10,028 nt of DNA from Phycisphaerales bacterium (GTDB lineage Bacteria > Planctomycetota > Phycisphaerae > Tepidisphaerales > Tepidisphaeraceae), in assembly GCA_028288875.1 (NCBI GenBank), contig JAQGHK010000543.1, positions 1-10,028 of the forward strand. The letters are read 5' to 3'. Shown in pieces: positions 5,790 to 10,028 of the stretch. Position 1 is the first letter of the stretch. The number at the start of each line of letters is the position of its first letter. The notes beneath the pieces are model-generated. The model searched no databases, was not told where the DNA came from, and saw nothing but the letters and a program-made list of their open reading frames with translations. The position numbers and the translations under genes were made by a program.

Positions 5790-7106
5790 TCAGGATGTTG
5801 AATGCCGCTTGAGTTCGGCATTTAATGTATCCCAGCACATCGCCATCTGGCGACGGATTTTCACGCTACCCGTAACACGAAAAGCATGTTTGGCATACCT
5901 GATAAAATTACGCCGTCCGAGGTGGCTGTATCGTTCGAAAAGCTGGCGTTTTTTGATTACCATCGGAACGTTTTTGACATCGGCGAATTTCTGCGCTCGG
6001 TGTTTCTCTCGAAGAACGGCCTTTTTCATTCGTCGCAAAAATCGTCGAAGTGTGTGATGCCTAATAAAAACGTTGCTTCCATCGAACGTAAAACCCAGAT
6101 AGTGGATCGGTTTTGAAAGCTTGAAACTCCCATTCGGCATGGGCATGCATTTGGAGATCAAGCTTTTGCTAGGTCCATCATGTAACGAAAGCTGTCTGCT
6201 GCTGACGAGCTTTTTAAGCAACTCGCCGGCCTCGGTTGCTTTCTCAGCAGTTGGTACGACAACGAGGATGTCATCGCTGTATCTGCGATAGAATCCGTCA
6301 GCTGCCGCACAGTACGCATTCATCTCGCGATCAACGTCAAGCATATAAATGATTGACAGTAGGCCGCTCATTGCCGAGCCCTGAGGGACGCCATGGCCAC
6401 GCCTATGAACTTTGATCAAATCGCAGTCTCTGACCTTGGACCGGAAATCGCTTGCATCACAGAATGAACCATGCCACTTTTTGAGTTGCTTCTTTGTTAT
6501 TCCGAATTTCGCTAAAACGTCTTCTCGGTTCACGAATGAGTATTCGGTTACCGCCCGAAATACAGCATATTGGTCGGGTGGTAGCCGGTTTACGCCGAGA
6601 GTTGCGCACCACGCGTTTTTAAGTAGCCGGTGATCGAGAGCCTCAAAAAAATCTCGAACATCAAAGGCAAGTACAACGCAGTTTCTCATTGCCTTGATGT
6701 GTTTAAATGATTCGTGTGCAAAATCGACGTTCGATCGAGATGGTGTGAATCTTCGATACGCGATAACTGAGTCATTCAGACCAGTGACTTGAATCTTCGC
6801 CTCGTATAGAGGCGTCAAAAGATTAGTATAATGTCGAAACACGCAACTGTCGACGTGCGACGCATATGATATCGGTCGTGCCTTCGGCAGAAATCTGCCC
6901 TTGCCGTCGACGTCCATCTTGAACTTAAAAGCGGTCCGTTCGAAATGTAGGAAGGGAAAGAAGGCGTGCCTGGCAACGAGCAGTGGGTTTTCAATCCGGC
7001 TGCGAATTAGCTCGGGATCTCTTACCGCGATGTCGAAGTGGATATATCGACTTGGCCGAAACCACTCAGGCCAGTGACGTGGCGGCGATGATCTTCGGGG
7101 TATCAC
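5790..7106 (-). CDS. Antiviral (DRT-class) reverse transcriptase, most like DRT2/UG2
   Basis: A 438-residue reverse transcriptase. Palm motifs are visible: VLAFDVRDFFEALDH (146-159) with the first catalytic Asp149, GVPQGSAMSGLLS (239-251), FYRRYSDDILVV (272-283) with catalytic Asp278 and Asp279, and IHYLGFTF (334-341). No maturase, endonuclease or primase domain is attached, and it is short for a group II intron protein. The N-terminal WPEWFRPSRYIHFD and the stretches RPISYASHVDS, SVIAYRRF and SNVDFAHESF resemble the DRT2 (UG2) defence family as I recall it. DRT2 enzymes protect against phage by rolling-circle copying of an adjacent non-coding RNA. The only usable start is GTG at 7106: a TAG lies 30 bases upstream in frame, and no strong Shine-Dalgarno is visible. 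The gene is AT-richer than its neighbours, suggesting recent acquisition. RT is nearly certain; the DRT2 subtype is a motif-based inference, and another UG/DRT class is the alternative. Confidence 0.9.
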   Translation of the reverse strand: MIPRRSSPPRHWPEWFRPSRYIHFDIAVRDPELIRSRIENPLLVARHAFFPFLHFERTAFKFKMDVDGKGRFLPKARPISYASHVDSCVFRHYTNLLTPLYEAKIQVTGLNDSVIAYRRFTPSRSNVDFAHESFKHIKAMRNCVVLAFDVRDFFEALDHRLLKNAWCATLGVNRLPPDQYAVFRAVTEYSFVNREDVLAKFGITKKQLKKWHGSFCDASDFRSKVRDCDLIKVHRRGHGVPQGSAMSGLLSIIYMLDVDREMNAYCAAADGFYRRYSDDILVVVPTAEKATEAGELLKKLVSSRQLSLHDGPSKSLISKCMPMPNGSFKLSKPIHYLGFTFDGSNVFIRHHTLRRFLRRMKKAVLREKHRAQKFADVKNVPMVIKKRQLFERYSHLGRRNFIRYAKHAFRVTGSVKIRRQMAMCWDTLNAELKRHSTS

Positions 7107-7340
7107 GGTGATAACGGAGCAGACCCCGGGGAGCTATACGGATTTGCGGCATCCTGAGCTCCCCGGGGTATAGCCCAACTCCGTAGCGGAATCGCAAGCG
7201 AGACGCTACTTCGTCATTCCAACTTGCGTTGGCCGCAAAGCAAATTGCTACGCTAGAGATGTCATGAAGAACACGAACACCTGGACGCACATCGTGACCA
7301 AGGTCATGATCCGAATCGTCATTGCCGTCGTAATCGGCGG
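7107..7340 (-). ncRNA. Candidate structured template RNA of the DRT-class RT
   Basis: This lies directly upstream of the RT on the same strand, where DRT2 loci encode their template RNA. The minus strand shows a 13-bp perfect stem (7157-7169 with 7123-7135), which may be enclosed by a 6-bp ACGGAG/CTCCGT stem (7184-7179 with 7119-7114). It also shows a GTAGCG/CGCTAC stem (7209-7204 with 7188-7183) and a CCAAC-GCAA-GTTGG tetraloop hairpin (7232-7219). The outer 6-bp stem and the GTAGCG stem share two bases and so compete. One minus-strand frame is free of stops across the whole region, as expected of a neo-type template. The 5' end is only a guess from the promoter-like boxes upstream. Structure is seen; the ncRNA role is inferred. 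Confidence 0.45.
7123..7169. repeat. Perfect 13-bp inverted repeat upstream of the RT
   Basis: ACCCCGGGGAGCT (7123-7135) and AGCTCCCCGGGGT (7157-7169) are exact reverse complements separated by 21 bases. The spacer itself can form a GGAT/ATCC inner stem. This is the strongest inverted repeat in the window and ends 17 bases before the RT start codon. Confidence 0.85.
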
Positions 7341-7380
7341 TGCCGAATTGTACGTTGACAAGGCGATTGACAATCTCTGA
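7264..7380 (+). CDS. Possible 38-residue membrane peptide, antisense to the RT leader
   Basis: ATG at 7264 opens a 38-codon frame beginning MKNTNTWTHIVTKVM. A hydrophobic stretch (IRIVIAVVIGG) is followed by a charged tail ending AIDNL. Only a weak purine-rich stretch (AGAGA) precedes the start. It lies on the strand opposite the inferred template RNA and overlaps the promoter-like boxes. It could be chance, a small toxin-like peptide, or a frame carried by the cDNA strand. Confidence 0.2.
   Translation: MKNTNTWTHIVTKVMIRIVIAVVIGGAELYVDKAIDNL
7347..7373 (-). promoter_or_regulatory. Possible promoter of the RT/ncRNA unit
   Basis: The minus strand has TTGTCA (7373-7368) and TACAAT (7352-7347), each one base off the sigma-70 consensus, with a 15-base spacer. 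The spacer is shorter than the usual 16-18. Transcription would begin near 7340 and cover the structured region before the RT. Confidence 0.35.
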
Positions 7381-7503
7381 CCCTCCGCCCAACATCAGCG
7401 AAAGCACACATAGCGTAATCATGCGCTCGCTCGATGCAACTAAAAATATGTTGTAGAGGATTCGCCCGTATCCGAACCAGCAGCGAAAGCTGGCAGTTCC
7501 CAC

Positions 7504-8112
7504 CTATGGAATGAGCGGCGTGTCTGACGCGCTCGGTGCTTCCGAAGACTCCGCTGCTTCCGTAGTCCCGTCCGTCGCTCCCCCCTTCGGCTTCACTTCC
7601 GTCGCCACATGGTCGTAGACGGTTTGCAGGAAGCCCATGAAGGAGAAGCCCTTGCTGCGGAAATGCGCAGGGCCGAGGCGTTCGAGGACGCTGGGGCGGT
7701 CGGCGAGGGCGAGGGCGTCGAGGGCGTGGAGGTCGGCGGTGGATTCGTAGAACTTGGGGGCCTCGGCGTCGTCGGCGTTGGCGGCGGCTTCGTTGGCGCT
7801 CTGGCGCTCCATCGCGGCGACGAACTCGTCGGCGTATTCATCGACGTCTTCGTCCAGGCCGGGCGGCAGGTCGGCGGCGGTGTTCGCGCCGGACAGGGCG
7901 GCGGCGTCTTCGGCGTCGATCGCGGCGTCGGCGGCGCGCAGGGCCTCGATGTCCAGATCGCTATTATCGCCCAAGGCCTCCGTGAGGTCATCGTCGGCGA
8001 CGTGATCGTCGTCGATCTCGCGATTGTTCGTGGGGCGGCTGTCGCCGGTGCGGTCCTCGCTTGGGCGGTCTTCGATTGAACCATCGTCGATGGGATTGGC
8101 GTCGTCGATCAT
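7504..8112 (-). CDS. Acidic protein of unknown function, coupled to the SNF2 helicase
   Basis: A 202-residue, very acidic protein that I do not recognise. Residues 1-115 are low-complexity, rich in Asp, Glu and Ala (IDDDHVADDDLTEALGDN, DEDVDEYADEFVAAM) and probably disordered or helical. Residues about 120-170 look like the folded part (KFYESTADLHALDALALADR, HFRSKGFSFMGFLQTVYDH). The tail is rich in Ser, Thr and Glu. Its ATG at 8112 overlaps the helicase stop as ATGA, implying translational coupling and probably a joint role. An acidic partner could act as a DNA mimic, a chaperone or an adaptor for the helicase, but that is speculation. After its TAG stop the same frame stays open for another 145 codons, through the RT leader. 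Confidence 0.72.
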   Translation of the reverse strand: MIDDANPIDDGSIEDRPSEDRTGDSRPTNNREIDDDHVADDDLTEALGDNSDLDIEALRAADAAIDAEDAAALSGANTAADLPPGLDEDVDEYADEFVAAMERQSANEAAANADDAEAPKFYESTADLHALDALALADRPSVLERLGPAHFRSKGFSFMGFLQTVYDHVATEVKPKGGATDGTTEAAESSEAPSASDTPLIP

Positions 8113-10028
8113 GTCGCTTCCTCCACCGCTTCATTGCTGAGTGCGAGATACTTCTTCAGGTCGTCGGTGCTGAGATTCGTCAGCCACTGATCGCCGCTGG
8201 TGACGATGTTCTCGGCCAGTTGGGTTTTGTCGGCCAGGAGCTTGTCGATGCGTTCTTCGACGGTGCCGATGCTGACGAATTTGTGAACCTGCACGATGCG
8301 CGTCTGGCCGATGCGGTGCGCGCGGTCGGTGGCCTGGGCTTCGACGGCGGGGTTCCACCAGCGGTCGTAATGGAACACGTGGTTCGCGGCGGTCAGGTTC
8401 AGACCCAGGCCGCCCGCGCGAAGGCTGAGGATGAAGATGCGGTGCTTCGTGCCAGGGCGTTGGAATTCCTGGATCATCGTGTCGCGATCTTTGATCGGCA
8501 CGCCGCCGTGCAGGAACAGCGGCTCCTGATTCAGTCGGGTGCGGATGAGCTTTTCCAGCAGATGGCCCATCTCGCGGTATTGGGTGAAGACCAGTGCGGC
8601 TTCGCCTTCTTCGAGCACTTCGTCCAGCATGTCGACGATGCGTTCGGACTTGCCGGAACGGTTGTCGATGGACTTGTCGTCGGGCGTGAGCAGGGCGGGG
8701 TGATCGCAGACCTGCTTGAGGCGTGTCAGCCCGGCCAGGATCAGGCCGCGGCGGCGGATGCCGCTGGCGTTTTCCACGCTGGTGAGCATGTCGGCGGTGA
8801 TGCGTTCGTACATCGCCGCCTGCTCGGGCGTGAGGCTGGTGAAGACACGCATCTCCATCTTGCTCGGCAGATTGACGGCCACTTCCGGGTCCTGCTTGGT
8901 GCGACGCAGGACGAAGGGGCGAATGAGTTCGCGAAGCAATTGGCCGCGCTTCGGGTCGGCCATGCGCTCGACGGGGATGACGAAGCGCTCGCGGAACTGC
9001 GCGGCCGTGCCGAGCAGGCCGGGGTTGAGCACTTCCATGATCGACCAGAGCTCGGACAGATGGTTTTCGATCGGCGTACCCGTCAGGGCCACGCGGCGGC
9101 CGGCCGTGAGCGAACGGATGGCGGCGCTGGCGGCGCTGTTGGCGTTTTTCACCTTCTGCGCTTCGTCCATCGCGATACGGTGCCAGCGGACTTTGCGAAG
9201 GTCGGCCTGGTCGCGGTGGGCGAGGGCGTAGCCGGTGAGGATGACGTCAAATTTGACGGCCTCTTCGGCGAAGGCGTCGCCATGCGTGCGCTCCGGGCCG
9301 TGATGCGAAAGGACGCGCAGGCTGGGGGCGAAGCGCTCGAGTTCGCGTTTCCAGTTGCCGATGACCGAGGCCGGGGCGAAAAGCAATGTCGGCCCGGCGG
9401 GCGGGCGTAGGCCGTTGCCGTTTTGTTCATCGGCGGGCAGGCGTTCCTGGAGCAGCAGGCTGATGAACTGAATCGTTTTACCGAGACCCATGTCGTCGGC
9501 TAGGCAGGCACCCAGGCCTAGGCGATCGAGGTACGCCATCCACTGCAGGCCGCGAAGCTGGTACGGCCGCAATTCGCCGAGGAAGTTCGGCGGCTGGGGC
9601 ATTTCCTTCAGCATCGCGTCCGGCGACTGGCTGAGGAGCTGATCGATCCAGTCGCTGCCGCTCAGGCCGCTGACGGGCACGCCCGCATCGCCGGCCAAGC
9701 CGTAGGCGACGCGGAAGGCTTCGCCGAGGGTGAGCTTGCCGGTCTGATTCTTTTCGATCGCGGCCATCGCCTTTTTGGCAGCTTCCAGATCGATCTGAAT
9801 CCAGCGATCGCGGAAGCGGACCAGCGGCGACTGCTGACTGACGAGTTGTTCGAATTCGGCGGGCGTGAGCGCCTGCTGGCCGATGGCGACGCGCCAATCG
9901 AAGCGCACGAGCGAGTCGAGACCGACGCGACCACCGGCGGCGAGCGCGTGGCCGTTGTGCGGGCCGTCAGGGCCGACGCCGTCGAGCACTTCGTCATCCG
10001 GTTCGACGGGCGTGAGCGAGAGGCGAAG
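8109..10028 (-). CDS. SNF2-family DEAD/DEAH-like helicase (Swi2/Snf2 ATPase), N-terminus outside the window
   Basis: The visible part is 639 residues; the gene continues past the right edge. The first ~150 visible residues (LVRFDWRVAIGQQALTPAEF, then PLVRFRDRWIQIDLE) resemble the SNF2-associated DUF3670-like region of large bacterial helicases. The ATPase lobes follow: LADDMGLGKTIQ (Walker A, Lys near 184), DEAQ (288-291), ALTGTPIENHLSELWSIM (motif III and following), VFTQYREMGHLLEKL, and SLRAGGLGLNLTAANHVFHY with DRWWNPAVEAQATDRAHRIG (motifs V and VI). Such proteins are ATP-driven double-stranded DNA translocases that remodel protein-DNA or RNA polymerase complexes, and some take part in defence. 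No nuclease or other fused domain is seen in the visible part. A GTG at 9989 is not the real start, because homology and the open frame extend to the edge. It is followed, with overlap, by the acidic protein gene. Confidence 0.95.
   Translation of the reverse strand, partial: LRLSLTPVEPDDEVLDGVGPDGPHNGHALAAGGRVGLDSLVRFDWRVAIGQQALTPAEFEQLVSQQSPLVRFRDRWIQIDLEAAKKAMAAIEKNQTGKLTLGEAFRVAYGLAGDAGVPVSGLSGSDWIDQLLSQSPDAMLKEMPQPPNFLGELRPYQLRGLQWMAYLDRLGLGACLADDMGLGKTIQFISLLLQERLPADEQNGNGLRPPAGPTLLFAPASVIGNWKRELERFAPSLRVLSHHGPERTHGDAFAEEAVKFDVILTGYALAHRDQADLRKVRWHRIAMDEAQKVKNANSAASAAIRSLTAGRRVALTGTPIENHLSELWSIMEVLNPGLLGTAAQFRERFVIPVERMADPKRGQLLRELIRPFVLRRTKQDPEVAVNLPSKMEMRVFTSLTPEQAAMYERITADMLTSVENASGIRRRGLILAGLTRLKQVCDHPALLTPDDKSIDNRSGKSERIVDMLDEVLEEGEAALVFTQYREMGHLLEKLIRTRLNQEPLFLHGGVPIKDRDTMIQEFQRPGTKHRIFILSLRAGGLGLNLTAANHVFHYDRWWNPAVEAQATDRAHRIGQTRIVQVHKFVSIGTVEERIDKLLADKTQLAENIVTSGDQWLTNLSTDDLKKYLALSNEAVEEAT

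Noticed and set aside
5790..7106. RT as a retron or group II intron protein
   Set aside because: There is no maturase or endonuclease domain and no recognisable intron ends. A VTG tripeptide occurs near residue 108, but not in the C-terminal position that is typical of retron RTs.
7066..7503. The 145-codon frame as an ordinary protein gene
   Set aside because: It begins right after the upstream gene's TAG, overlaps the RT start by 41 bases, has no recognisable domain and coincides with strong inverted repeats. It is kept only as a possible endless-ORF signal.
8061..9410. 449-codon plus-strand frame
   Set aside because: It is antisense to the SNF2 helicase with its diagnostic motifs; a shadow of GC-rich codon usage.
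1..10028. tRNA, rRNA and CRISPR arrays
   Set aside because: No tRNA-like cloverleaf, rRNA-like stretch or regularly spaced direct repeats were seen on reading.

Overview
The window looks like a chromosomal segment of a high-GC bacterium, most likely a planctomycete (perhaps class Phycisphaerae). This rests on recalled family resemblance: a planctomycete-style REP-associated transposase, a large Amt with a signal peptide, an NhaD-type antiporter and a SNF2 helicase with a DUF3670-like N-terminal region. No database search was possible. The high GC third-position bias of most genes, with long antisense shadow frames, agrees. A block at about 5780-7500 is visibly AT-richer and looks acquired.

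Layout: almost everything is on the minus strand. Positions 1-683 hold the 5' part of a GT39-type membrane glycosyltransferase, which leaves the window at position 1 and has an in-frame TAG at codon 31. Positions 938-2850 hold a two-gene unit, a 73-residue two-helix membrane protein followed by an NhaD-type Na+/H+ antiporter. Positions 2995-4758 hold an ammonium transporter. The antiporter and ammonium transporter genes both end in the same kind of 3' element: the 14-mer GGAGATAACGCGCC, a short spacer, then a 14-bp GAAA-loop hairpin whose stem differs between copies by compensatory changes.

Positions 4759-5146 are a mostly AT-rich intergenic stretch with a structured amt leader. A REP-associated tyrosine transposase (RAYT) follows on the plus strand (5147-5758), with a REP-like GTAG plus palindrome unit one base after its stop. 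Converging on it is a minus-strand reverse transcriptase (5790-7106) that I read as an antiviral DRT-class enzyme, most like DRT2 (UG2). The 397 bases upstream of the RT contain strong inverted repeats, promoter-like boxes and one reading frame without any stop. That combination is expected of a DRT2 locus, whose non-coding RNA template is copied by rolling-circle reverse transcription into a concatemer carrying a nearly endless ORF (neo). This is the most interesting part of the window. The assignment is an inference from protein motifs and layout.

Positions 7504-10028 hold a translationally coupled pair: a large SNF2-family helicase, whose N-terminus lies outside the window, and a 202-residue acidic protein of unknown function whose start overlaps the helicase stop (ATGA). 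No tRNA, rRNA or CRISPR array was seen.
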